Of a DNA stretch of 64,000 nucleotides, positions 9,275 through 20,109 are shown one piece after another. The number at the start of each line of letters is the position of its first letter. The stretch's first letter is position 1. The notes under the pieces are model-generated. The model saw only the letters and a list, made by a program, of their open reading frames with translations, was not told the DNA's origin and made no database searches. This DNA comes from Rhizopus arrhizus (taxonomy: Eukaryota > Mucoromycota > Mucoromycetes > Mucorales > Rhizopodaceae), in the NCBI GenBank assembly GCA_024220505.1, contig JAKZZE010000015.1:1178001-1242000 (forward strand). Reading direction: 5' to 3'. The translations under genes were made by a program, and so were the position numbers.

Positions 9275-11457
9275 AAGGGGTGATGAGCCCGAATTTTATT
9301 AAATGTGCATAAAAGTCACACTAGAAATGTTTTTGGATTTTTAAAATTTTGGAATGAAGTATAAATATTACATGTCAAAAGTGACATGCGGAATGGCGAA
9401 AGCAGAATTGCCTTGACCAGAGACTTGTTCGTTCGCAAAGTGAGCGATAAGCTTCTCGGCAGCAATCAGAGTGGGAGCAAGGCAGAAAGGGACGTTGTCA
9501 AAAACAAGGCGCCAATGTGCTTTCCAAAGGGTGACCAGTGCAGCACCGAGGATGACGGAGGGGGCAGGCATCCAAAGGAGTTTGCGAGCAGGCAGATTCA
9601 AATAAAATAATGCCTGGGTGAGTCTATATGTGTCGAAAGAGCGATGGAAGTATCGGTTCCAAATTGAAAACCAGAATGGTAACTTGTGGGGAAGCGAAAA
9701 TGATCAATTGACTCTGATTGACCACATAGGATACAAGCTCCATCGGGGAAAGGCAAAGGAATGATCTTGTACATCAATTCATGACAAGGAATTTTACCGT
9801 GAAGCAGACGATACCAAATGTTACGGCCATGATCAGACAACGGATACGGCCAAAAGTTTTTCCATGATATAGTAACAGCTGGAGAATTTGATCTCAACTG
9901 GCTATGATAAAAGGAAGAATCCAGTGCGCAACGAGGAGAAAGCGGATGATCCGTGATATGGACACTTGAGGGCGATAAACCAAACAAAGCATCCACAAAA
10001 GGAGAAACATCAATGCGGCCGTGTGATACGGGATCAAAAGCTGGATTAGCTTGACTAGCACTGGCGCTGGTGAGGAAGGTGCGCAAGAAGAATGGGGCCA
10101 AAGAGAGTTGAGAGCCAGAGACCATCTTAAGAAATTTCTTGCAAAGCCTAGGAATCGATGGCAATTCAGTGGGTTGACGAGTACGAGTAATAAGTCAAAT
10201 CAATAATGAAAATGTTATCACCACGCAGTTTACTAAAAGATTTCTGTATAACTAGGGAAGGATCAGGACTAAGAGTAAGAGCCATCACAGGAAGAGCCAA
10301 CGCAGTAATCGAATTAATCATAACATGTGACCAATTACGAGATAAAGCATCAACAGCAGCAAACAAAAGAGAAAGAACACGGGAAGCACGAAGCACAGGA
10401 CGCCGAAGATCGGGAAATAGAAAAGGAAGACGATAGTCCCAATAGGTATCAGAAGTAACATCAACAACAGAATGAAAGTAAATATAATGTGCTAGCCAAG
10501 GCAAGACAATAGATTTACGAAGAGCGCGTACAGCATCGGAGGGAGGATGACTAGGTTGGAGCAAAGGAACAAGCCATCTCATTTGAAGTGCACGTTGTTG
10601 AACGGCCGGATCAAGGATACCTAAACCACCCAGAACACACGGCAAACATATGGTAGCGAAACTAAGTCGTGGAAAGATACCAGTAGTAAGGAAACGAGAA
10701 ACAGTAGACTTGATTTTATCTAAGAAAGCGACAGAAACCCAAATGACTCGCAACACATACCAAAGCTTCGATAGAATCAAAGAATTGACAATGGTAGCTA
10801 GCCCTCGGACGGATAAAGAACGCTGTGAGTGAATCTTGCAAGCTGTAGCGATGTTGGTGTGTATCTTATCTAGAAACGAATCACGTTGTGTAATCGACGA
10901 AGAGAGAGGAAATCCAAGGTAAGTGATCGGGTCAGGTGCAGTACGATCATGCCAGGTATTAATACCATACGATTGTAGCGGGGAGCGCCAAGTCGTAGAA
11001 TAAATAGAGCTGGAGCCAGAAAGTGAAAGGACTTGAGTCTTGGAATAATTGAGAGAGGCGTTGGATGCCCTTGAATAAACAGTATAATGTTGAATTAGAC
11101 GGTCTAGGGTCAGAAGGAGCATTGAGAAGACAAATAACATCATCAGCGTAAGCAAGAAGCTTAACGGCGGGCATGTCAGGAGGCAACGGGACCGGTGCAG
11201 GTGTTGAGATTGGCAAAGAGACACCATTAAATAGTGAATCATGCAAAACACTGCGAAGAAAAGGTTCGAAAGCCAAGTTGAACAACACTGGAGAGAGAGG
11301 ATCACCTTGTCAAAGACCTCGTAACTGGGGAACAGAGCCAGAAAGGAAACCATTGACGTTGACACGTACCAAAGAAGAGTCGACAAATGGAATCAACGAA
11401 TGAATCCGGAATACCAATTCGCTTCAGGACTTGGCGGAGGTAGATTTGTAATGTTCA
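9275..11457 (-). mobile_element. 5'-truncated LINE retrotransposon, copy 1, mutated
   Basis: The minus-strand translation gives reverse-transcriptase motifs: GSVPQLRGL, stop, QGDPLSPVLFNLAFEP, then LLAYADDVICLL (the YADD active site). Next come LINE thumb/connection blocks (TYLGFPLSSSI, LSVRGLATIVNSLILSKLWY), the zinc-finger region (IWYRLLHGKIPCHE, CILCGQSESIDH) and a C-terminal block (WKAHWRLVFDNVPF). The 5' part (endonuclease and first RT motifs) is absent, as expected from incomplete target-primed reverse transcription. It is interrupted by a frameshift near 11380, a TGA replacing Arg in the LRQGDPLSP block, and further frame breaks near 11290, 10165 and 9600. An AATAAA-like signal is near 9298. 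The 3' end lies about 40 bp from the splice acceptor of the downstream exon. Confidence 0.88.
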
Positions 11458-12990
11458 TTGCAAATAGGATATCTGAATCATAGCTTTATTATTTCTCACT
11501 AGTGTAAGGATTATTTTTCATTACAAGAAAAGTTGTATTCTATAGTTCATTATTACTATTGGTTTAGTCAACCTATTCTTTTTTTTTTATTTGAGTTGAG
11601 TAGACATCTTGAACTTGAATGTTATTGGTGGTAATATTGGTCGCATGTTGAGTAGTAAATTTCTTCTTAATGATTTGCATACGATAGCAGATTAGTTTTA
11701 CGTCATCCACTGCTTTCATTGACTGATATTTTCATCTTTCCTTATCATTTCACTGTCTAAATCTTTTCCATCAATCTTTCTTGATTGTATATACGATCTT
11801 ATTTCCCTTGAGAACAAATGCTTAGTTTCTTCCTAATTATTGATTCTTATCTTTATTTCTTTTTTTTTAATAGATATTATGATCCTTATACAAATAAAGA
11901 AGTAATCATGATTCTCTGTTTGCGTCAATATTCCTGTTTTCATATATATTCTTCTTTTTTCAATTATTTTCAAAAACGAATGCATACGGCAACTAATGAG
12001 ATGCATTAGACTTTAGGTAAAACTTTGGCAAATATAATCTTGACATGATGATCACACTCTTAGACTGAATACCAGACTTTTCAAATATATTCAGAGCTAG
12101 AGAGATAATAGCATCATCATCCTCTCTTGTTTCATTATCAATTTCCTCTATTTCTATATATCCAGTATTAGATATAGTCACTGCTCATAAGGCTTGTTTA
12201 AGTACACGTTTCTACAAGCAGAATGATTAACAATAAACAAATAAATAAAAAGAATATATAGTGCTATAATATCTTGTAATAGAGAAAATCGTAGAATATA
12301 TTAGATATTTATATTTAGTCCTTTTAGAATCAGTACAAATATCATCCAATCATTCAAATAAGAAAAGGAGGGTTTACATGACTATATCTTTGAAAGATCA
12401 ATCTGTCAAGTGGCCTACTTTGAAGGCTATATGTGAGTATATCAGTGCATGGATAATAGGAAACCAAATCAGTCTCTAATATATAAAGTACAAGTGATAG
12501 AATGCATTCTTACAATTAGAGCTTATCAAGTTAGTAAGACGCATGCTTCGGATACCCCCAAAGTATCTGTCCATGCCAGTACATATTCCTTATGATGCAT
12601 GTAGCAGAGTGGCATAGTAATAACAATAAGGTAAAGGCTGCTTTTATTTTGGTTTGATGATGCTCCATCTGTACAAATATGTACACTTTAAAAGCCACAT
12701 ACAATGGGATAGAGTTTACCTCCAAATAATACTTTCCATTCATTTATGGTACATCATCATCATAAAAGGAAAATAAGCTTAATCTATAACTTCGAATGGC
12801 TCTTGTTTGAATAGTTCAATTCCAGAAATTTATATAAACCTAATATACCTTCTTTTAGTGCAGATTTCTTTTAAGAATGCGCACTTTTAATTTACCATCG
12901 TGTTTACAAAAACAAAAAAGCCTCCAGTCATAAGTGATGGCTTATGTAGATTGCAGTGAAAACAACAATTCGCTCCAATTCCTTACATCA
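11458..12990. other. Gene-poor AT-rich region
   Basis: No recognisable gene. A short minus-strand frame at 11993-12181 has a weakly protein-like acidic stretch (IEIEEIDNETREDDD), but no homologue or splice context is visible. It may include lost sequence between the LINE and the secreted-peptide gene. Confidence 0.4.
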
Positions 12991-12995
12991 GCACA

Positions 12996-13003
12996 TATAA
13001 AAA
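12996..13003 (+). promoter_or_regulatory. TATA box of the small secreted peptide gene
   Basis: Reads tataaaaa and lies about 70 bp upstream of the ATG at 13072. A second TATA-like run (tatatataaa) ends right at the ATG and is too close to act as a TATA box for this start. Confidence 0.45.
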
Positions 13004-13071
13004 GAGCCTTCTCTTTTTCTTTTTTCTTGAATAATCTCGTTATAACCAACTCATATATTCTATATATAAAA

Positions 13072-13281
13072 ATGCGTTCAGTTCTTGTCTTCTTTGGTTT
13101 ATTATCTGTCTTTATGCTTGTCTCTTCACTTCCTCTTGATCCTGCTACTTCAGAAAAAAGATCGGTACTTGGTTCCAGAGGTGTCTTAGATGGTATTCCT
13201 GTCATTGGTAGTATTTTGGGTAGCAGTACTGCTCCTGCTGATGCTGCTGCTCCTGCTGATGCTGCTCCTTCTCCTGTTTAA
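13072..13281 (+). CDS. Small secreted peptide precursor, 69 aa, possible Kex2 processing
   Basis: Single exon. Residues 1-20 (MRSVLVFFGLLSVFMLVSSL) form a strong signal peptide. The short pro-region LDPATSEKR ends in a Lys-Arg dibasic site, the consensus for the Kex2 protease. The predicted mature peptide begins SVLGSRGVLDGIPVIGSILG and ends in an Ala/Pro/Asp repeat, TAPADAAAPADAAPSP. The upstream in-frame ATG at 12934 would bury the signal peptide, so 13072 is preferred; the TATA box at 12996 agrees. There are no cysteines, so it is not a disulfide-stabilised effector. Function is unknown; a secreted structural or signalling peptide is possible. Confidence 0.65.
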   Translation: MRSVLVFFGLLSVFMLVSSLPLDPATSEKRSVLGSRGVLDGIPVIGSILGSSTAPADAAAPADAAPSPV

Positions 13282-13555
13282 GATAGCCACCTTCCTATGA
13301 TTTACAAAACTCAGGCTCTTTTCCTTATCCTTGTTGATAGACCTAATATATTGTCAAGAGAGAATGTTAATAAAATACAACAAAAAATTTTTTTCTCTAT
13401 TATTGCATGCAATGCGAGTTTGCTTTCCTTGTTGAACCATATGAATTATAAAAAGAAATCGAATCATGTTCAATGATTTCTTGTATCGTATTTTTCTTTT
13501 TTGCAGAGAAGTAACGATTAAAGTATTTTAGAGATTAGTTTGGCAAGTAGACTTG

Positions 13556-14062
13556 TACTTACGCTTTTTCTTCATTCTGCTGCAGCCAACCAAGCAAGTT
13601 TCTTGGTACAAAATGTAGAAAATCTGTCGGATATTCCTAGTGAATCTGTTGATGCCTATACGATCGCCTTTGGTATCCGTACTCGCATTCATGTAGGTAA
13701 GACCATCAAATAAACATACATAGTGTTGGAAAAGAGAGGTTTTTTCATGTGCCTTTGGATTAATAAGGTAAATAACCCATTGATTGGAAAGTAGATATAA
13801 AATATCATTAAAAATCAAATCCTTATGATTCACTGTTTGTAGAGTTTGCGATATTTGTTCATTTGATATCATACCTGCTTTAGATCAAATCATCGATGGT
13901 AATCATGACTCATACTAATACCTTATAGAAAGTATTCACAAGTTTTCTCCACAAGAAAAAATTGTACAAATTATCTGTGATGCTGGATTCAAGACAGTGG
14001 GCAAAGTTTATGAAGACCTTACATTTGGTGTAGTTGCTATTCATAGCGATTACAAGATTTAG
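13556..14062 (+). pseudogene. COQ5: COQ5 pseudogene (C-methyltransferase of ubiquinone synthesis)
   Basis: The functional family performs the 2-hexaprenyl-6-methoxy-1,4-benzoquinone C-methylation of ubiquinone synthesis in mitochondria. Here only the C-terminal half is recognisable. It shows NVENLSDIPSESVDAYTIAF then GIRTRIHV (near 13608-13700), MCLWINKVNNPLIGK (near 13745), CSFDIIPALDQII and DGNHDSY (near 13857), and ESIHKFSPQEKIVQI with FGVVAIHSDYK to a TAG at 14060. At least three stops and frame changes break it, including TAG/TAA after PLIGK and a TAA where the family has Gln (SY-stop-YLIES). The SAM-binding motif I region upstream is missing. The open frame on the opposite strand (13528-13872) is antisense noise. 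Confidence 0.82.
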
Positions 14063-17000
14063 AAGAAATGTATCCCATATTTTAATCTATTGTATTATAT
14101 GAACAGAGTGCAATATTCATTTCGATTGAAAATTGAAATAAGTTACATAATTTTATCAAGGTTGGCTCATGTTAAGTTCAACATTGTATTACTAGTCCAC
14201 TTTAATTCGATGGAGGGCGCTTTTCTGATGCCATTTCCAATAAACTTACAATAGAATGTTGTAAGCAAAAAGATTCAGATGATAAGGTACTGACTGCTAA
14301 AACAAACCACAGTTGATCAAATCATTGGCAATTATGACACTTTTTATATCTATACAAAGAAATACATTAAAGGATGAAAGCTTCTGTACTAACAGAATCT
14401 ATATAAACTAAATATAGACAATCTGCATTGAATTATCAGCAAGGAGACTTTTAGTAGAGTGTCGAAGGATGAAAGCGATCGAGAGATGGGTAGTTATATA
14501 TTTAAACTCTTAAATGTAGATCGTGCATTATATTTTGATATAAAATGTAATATTGTTAAACATATCTTCAGATACACTTTTGATTCATGGACAGTAAAAG
14601 TTGCATATAATCACCATAGAAATATATGAATGGTTGACAGCATCGCAAACTCATTACAAAAGAAGAGCCTAGAGTTATCCTTTATCAATTTTATTGTGAG
14701 CTAATCGATAAAGAAAGCTTGCTACTACTGTTATCTAAGTCAATTCAGGGAAACTGCTGACAAGAATACCTACTATCGGTTTTCTGGTCATCACCAGCAT
14801 TATAATGGATCAAGAAATGAGGGATAACTTCAGTACATCAATAGAAAATTACAGCGAGGAGATCTAAAGTAACATCCTTTCTCAAAAATGCCTTTATCTG
14901 CAAGCTATACACTGAGAGTGCTTTTATAATTATATGCCATCAAGAAAGAAAAATCTCTGCTGCCACAAGGCATCTGCATTGCGTCAAGCTGCTGCGATAA
15001 TTACCCTTTAAAAATGAGAAGAGCTTAAAAGGATGTTACCGATAAAATGATCTAATAATAACCCTTTCTTTATAAACCAGTGTTTTCCTCTTCCCCTTAT
15101 GAACGTTGATTGAATTGTTCATATTCATCTCTTCCTACAAACAGAAGCTGACTCGTGTTCTAAAACATCCTTACAGGATTGCTTCAAGATATACATTCTT
15201 CACCTTCACTGTCCAACCCCATCACTTGTATCAACCGCTTTATTTCACAAAAGTGGCATTACTCTATCCGAATCTATATCTTTTGATGATGCTTGCTATA
15301 TCTCGTGTGCTCCGTCTTTGTATTCTTTTCTTCTATTCTAACTTTTTTTAGCTCTTCTTTTCCATTCTTCTTGACCTATTTCCCTTTTCTTTTCTGGTTT
15401 TTCAAACCATTTGTTTGCTGAATAAATAACAAGAGAAACACCTTGTTGTTCTAGACTGTCTTTTGGCTTCTTTTCGTTTTAGTTTTTCTCTCCTATCCCT
15501 TTTTTACAGCCTTGTTTGCTTTTTGAGAAGAAGAAAAGGCTTCTTACATCATTATCATTATTATCTTCATTCAAGCCAACTTCTTGTTGCATGTCTTGAG
15601 GTAATTGCTTTTTAAAAACATCGAGTCCATTCTATCTATTCTCCTTCATCAAAATTCCAACCTTTTGTAAACCTTTTTTTATTGTATCTCTTTAATCGCA
15701 ATCCCTTTTCCTATAAAGATTAGAAAAGAAATAAAATAGATAAATCGTGTTAAAATCGGGGAAAAGAAACCTTAGTAAAGTATTCTATTTTTTTTCACTG
15801 TGAAGAAAATTAGAGTGTGTATAATGAACACTATTTCAATCTCCTCTCTAAACCAGCAAGAATCATAAAGCATCTTTATATTTGTCATTTTGAGGTTTGA
15901 CGCATGTACACTAAATGTTCTTTAAAATGTAGCTTTGAGTAGTAAGTGATATTTATATAGCAACTAAACATGTGTATATCTTATGAGACTACTTTATCAG
16001 CAATTGGTCTTTCCCACTTTTCACTTTTTCCTTATTTGGAATTTATTTTATTTTATTTTCTGAAGATCATTTAAGCCAACAATGAAACAAAATTACAATA
16101 TCAATGGGACATAAATCACTGATAACATACAAGGATGAAGAGCAGTATAGAGTATGAACAAGGCTAGAATTATAAAAAAAAATCTGATTCTTTGAATCAT
16201 ATCGTATATAAAGCCTTTATAGAAAATCAATAAAGAACTCTATGCTAATGATCGTGTAGATGAGAGTAGACAATACAACATCCTTAGGAATACACTTTGA
16301 TCTTTACTCTCAAATACAAACAATCATCAAAAGCTGCGAGAAAAAGTCATTGATAGATTGATTATTCTTCTAATTCATTGTCGGCTTTGAATGAAACCAA
16401 TCAAAATATACCAAGCTCTCTATCATCAAGAATGATGTTGTATGTTTGTCAATAAAGTATTATTATACATTTTTTGCTAAAATAAAAAATCACCAACCAA
16501 GTATAATGCTTGTTTGAAAAGTGAAAGGAAGCAAGTTATAATTCAAAGGTAAGAAAGTTTAAAATATGAAGTACGCTCTCTAAAAGGAAATTGAATTGAA
16601 AAATGTTGTCAGTGAACATGAATAGATTAAGATGGTATGCTGTATTTCTAATAGTGTTCTTGACTATAGTGAAAAAAGAAACCAAGTTTTGAGTATTAAC
16701 CAACAAATTGAATTATATTAATCATTAGCTATGAATTGCTTAATATTGAAGAGTAAATCAAGTTGCTATAATTTTAATATGAGTCAATTATTAGTAAACT
16801 TCTATCTCTCTCTTCTTTTTTCCCTTTTTTTTCTATTTTTTTTAGTGTTTGGATCGTGTGCTTTTGCTTAAATCATACTCGTTCTTTATTTACATACATA
16901 CATCAGCCTTAAAAGAGTAACACAAACAATCAAGTTTTTTATGCAAGTCTTTTATAGATAAAATTAATTAGCACCTAATGGTTTCCCCTTTCTCAAAATT

Positions 17001-18054
17001 CACTGTTAATCTATCCTTTTTTTATATTTTATTTTTTTTACATAGAAAATACTATTGAAAAAGAATATTACTTTATTTTTGGCTTTATTGTTTATTTGTC
17101 TGAATTGGTATTCCATGAGGGTTACACACGGAAGCTGACTTCTCTCCCTTTTTTCTTCCTTTTTATTTTAATGAACCCTATTCCTTTCACCTAAGGTATA
17201 TCGTATGAGGTTTATGAAGCTAAAGTAAGAAAAGATACAAGATCAAAGACAAGTCTTGTTTTGGTTTTGTATATACTTGAAGGTGAATAGAAAGGATATA
17301 TAAATAGTTAGTGTTTCATATGAAAATCATGCAGATAAAGAAAAGAGTTGTACAAACAAGCCAAAAAAAAAAGTAATGTCTTTTCATATAACTTGAGGTT
17401 TGTTAAAAAGAGAAAAAGATCCTATTCCTTCAAACATAGATTATGACTTGTATCCCTTTCTTGTTGTTTTTATAATAAACCAATAAAGAGAATAATGATT
17501 GTAAACAAAGAGAAAAATAACTTTTCTTTTTTCTTTTGTTTATCAGTTAGTTTAGAACGGTATTTTCTCCTTTTTACCGTTCCTTTGCAGTTGAAAAAGA
17601 AAGAATTCTTGGAAAATAAACAAAAAATGGCCCGACCCCTCAAGCAAAGTTATTTAAAGAACTTTTTTTCCTTACTTTTTTTTTTTGCTTTCTTTATCAA
17701 ATCAAATACTCTTCACTCTAAAACTAATGGCTTGAATCCTCTTCTTTCTAAATGGTGATGGTCTGAATGCTCTCTTATCAATCGCTCTTTTGCTTTTGGT
17801 GCTTCCATAATCTATCTTGCTACACTGCTCCTATGAAATCAAATGGCTAAAAGTAAAATGGTTTAGAAAAGATAATAATGATTAGACACTGAACTGACTA
17901 AATACATTTAGTTACTGATGCTACAAAACAAAGATCCTTTTTATCTTTTTGGTGCGCTTGTTCTCTGTACAATCACTGACTCTCTTTGTAAGATATGTGC
18001 TGCATGTGTTTTGTCTTGCCCCTTCTCCAAATATATCTTTTTACATCAAGAGCT
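14063..18054. other. 4-kb gene desert
   Basis: No conserved coding blocks. Long T-rich and CT-rich tracts occur (for example 15340-15560 and 16800-17050). Short frames at 15106-15351 and 17495-17758 are low-complexity Phe/Lys strings made by T-runs and A-runs, and are not supported as genes. I saw no tRNA A/B-box pair. Confidence 0.45.
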
Positions 18055-18292
18055 CTTGGCCTGATAGTCTGGTACCTTGAAGCGATAGGTGGGTAAACAA
18101 TTCAAGTAGCAAACAGTTTGCAGCATTCACGCTGTAGCTTAAGGCTGACCGAGTTGTTGCTTCTTGGCTTAGTGGACCCATTAGACCCGAAACAGGCTAT
18201 ATGGGATAACATTCCGTACCATTCCAGGTGGGCAAACTCGCCGCGTAACTTGAGCAGGGGAAGCGATATGAGACTGGGGCGTCCTAGAGGCA
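18055..18292. ncRNA. GC-richer island: candidate structured RNA or dispersed repeat
   Basis: About 240 bp stand out sharply from the flanking AT-rich DNA. They end at the A-run of 18295-18301 on the plus strand, which is a T-run (Pol III-like terminator) on the minus strand. Both strands have an open frame (plus 18118-18354, minus 18102-18293) because stops are rare in the higher GC sequence; neither protein is recognised. A Pol III A-box-like string (tggcttagtgg, 18165) is present on the plus strand, but no good B box follows. I compared it mentally with SRP RNA, RNase P, MRP, U1-U6, U3 and rRNA and found no convincing match. It may be a SINE, a lineage-specific ncRNA or an exon. The strand is unresolved. 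Confidence 0.3.
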
Positions 18293-18737
18293 CTAAAAAA
18301 ACATTTTGCTTTACATATTCTTACTGGTTGGTCTATTTATCATCTTCAAAATAATCACTTTGGTTAATCAACTCTTGTTTATCTTAACCTATACCATCTT
18401 GTTCAATCACTTGTTACTCTCTAAAGCCATTTTTAAATAACAATCATTTTAAACATAACAAGCCATTTATAACTCAAATATATCCAAATAAAACTTAAAC
18501 TTACAAGCGCACCTAAAAAAACGTATAGTCTTTTATCCAGTTTCATATCTTTCTCTTTTTCAATTTCTCTTTTACTTGACCCAATAGAAAAGTACCTTGT
18601 CTCCTTTTGTAAAAAAAAAAAAAAAAAAAAAAAGAGATCAACTTAATAGTTTATTGGTAGCTTCTTATATTTTGTTCAAAAATTATAGCTGTATTCTACT
18701 CTCTCTCATAACTTGCTGTAATTTGGATAACAAAGGT

Positions 18738-18806
18738 TTTATGTCTTATGTAGTAATACGCTAGCCTCACGTACCGAATTCCCAACCCGTTGTGGCAAGA
18801 CATAAA
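18738..18806. repeat. Short inverted repeat with 49-nt loop
   Basis: A 10-bp stem (tttatgtctt at 18738-18747 and aagacataaa at 18797-18806) encloses a GC-richer 49-nt segment. It could fold as a hairpin RNA or be a decayed miniature element. It does not match a tRNA cloverleaf. Confidence 0.4.
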
Positions 18807-19393
18807 TAGTACCTTCAATAAATCAAGCTGTCGCCAGTATTCAATTTGGTTCACGAAAGACTTTATGTTGAAACAACCACCCTTGTTCTCCCAGCCTATC
18901 TTATCATTCTCATTCTCCTATAAATAAATTCAATCATTGCAAACTTAATAAACGGATACAGTGTTTATTATTGTCTTTAAGCCATGGAGGAGAAGGAAAA
19001 GATCGCAAATTGGACTCGACAAAAGATCCATTCAGTCAAAGTAAACCTACAGCTGAAATAAAAAAAAAAGCTGCTGATTGGATATGAAAAGCCGCAATTC
19101 AAAGTCCACGAAACTTTGAATTTCCGTCACTGATTTTTGCAAAGCCGCATGCTGACGCCGGAAGCACTGTAAGGAGTGCAAGGAATACAAACCGGCTATC
19201 TTTCCCTTCCCCCCTTTTTTCTTAATCAACCTTTGATAACTAAGGTAAACAACTCATCATGAATGGATGGATGGATTGGGATGAACAATGGAATAGAAAA
19301 CTAAATCATTTTTTATATATTTTACACATTCACTTTTTCAACCTTTTTTTTTTCTTTCAATTTTGAATTTCGACATTTTGGAAATTTTATAGA
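18807..19393. other. Upstream region of the eL34 gene
   Basis: No supported gene. Pyrimidine-rich tracts directly precede the ribosomal protein start, which is common for ribosomal protein promoters. The minus frame at 19047-19229 is not protein-like. Confidence 0.4.
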
Positions 19394-19831
19394 ATGGCTC
19401 AAAGACTTACTTATCGTCGTCGTTGTTCTTACAACACCCGTTCCAACCGTGTCAAGGCTGTAAAGACCCCCGGTAAAGATCAGAACAAAAAAGGAAGATG
19501 AGAATGTTTAGAATTAATCATTTCTTAGGTGGCAACCTTGTCTACCACTACCAAAAGAAGCCCGTCAAGGCTCCCCGTTGTGGTGACTGTGGTGAGGCCC
19601 TCGCTGGTGTAAGTTGCATGAAAGAGATAGAGATGCAGAAAACTCAACTTTTTTGATGTATAGATCAAGGCTCTTCGTCCTCGTGAATTTGCTACTGTCT
19701 CCAAGACCAAGAAAACCGTCAGCCGTGCCTATGGTGGATCCCGTTGTGCTCACTGTGTTAGAAACCGTATTGTTCGTGCTTTCTTGATTGAAGAACAAAA
19801 GATTGTCAAGAAGGTCCTCAAGGGTCAATAA
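19394..19831 (+). CDS. RPL34: 60S ribosomal protein eL34 (108 aa, 3 exons)
   Basis: Structural protein of the large cytosolic ribosomal subunit. The exons are 19394-19472, 19529-19608 and 19664-19831, and all phases close. The protein begins [20 protein letters not shown]. It contains the two CxxC zinc-ribbon-like pairs (CGDCGEAL and CAHCVRNRI), the [20 protein letters not shown] block and a basic C-terminus ending VLKGQ. The length is slightly shorter than the usual 115-125 residues, with the N-terminal core intact. The first intron is close to the start, typical of fungal ribosomal protein genes. Codons look like those of a highly expressed gene (many C-ending Arg, Thr and Val codons). Identification is secure. 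Confidence 0.95.
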
Positions 19832-20109
19832 ATTTCTGTTAATTTTTGATTAAAAAGGTTTAATCCAGTTCATCTGTACAGTTTATTTCTTTTTATGTCT
19901 TCACCAGGAAGTTTTTTTTTTTCTTTGAATGTTTTAGTTGAATGTTCATTTCAACTCTAGTGCTTTGATAGTGCTGCATAATCCTTTTTTTTTTTGAAAA
20001 AGAAAGGTGACAATAGCCCTTTGACAGAATTCAATATATCTAAAAGGAGATAATGATATACGTCTGATTTATGCTACAGTACTCATTACTGCTATTATAT
20101 TTTGTTTTC

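Noticed and set aside
13528..13872. Minus-strand frame of 114 codons over the COQ5 region
   Set aside because: The plus strand encodes recognisable COQ5 blocks over the same bases; the minus frame is noise.
15106..15351. 81-codon plus frame rich in Phe, Tyr and Leu
   Set aside because: Low-complexity composition from T-rich DNA, no start context, no homologous motif.
18060..18290. SRP, RNase P, RNase MRP or spliceosomal snRNA at the GC-richer island
   Set aside because: Specific consensus boxes (SRP helix 8 tetraloop with GAGCAG partner, RNase P CR-I and CR-V, U-snRNA motifs) could not be placed in the right order.
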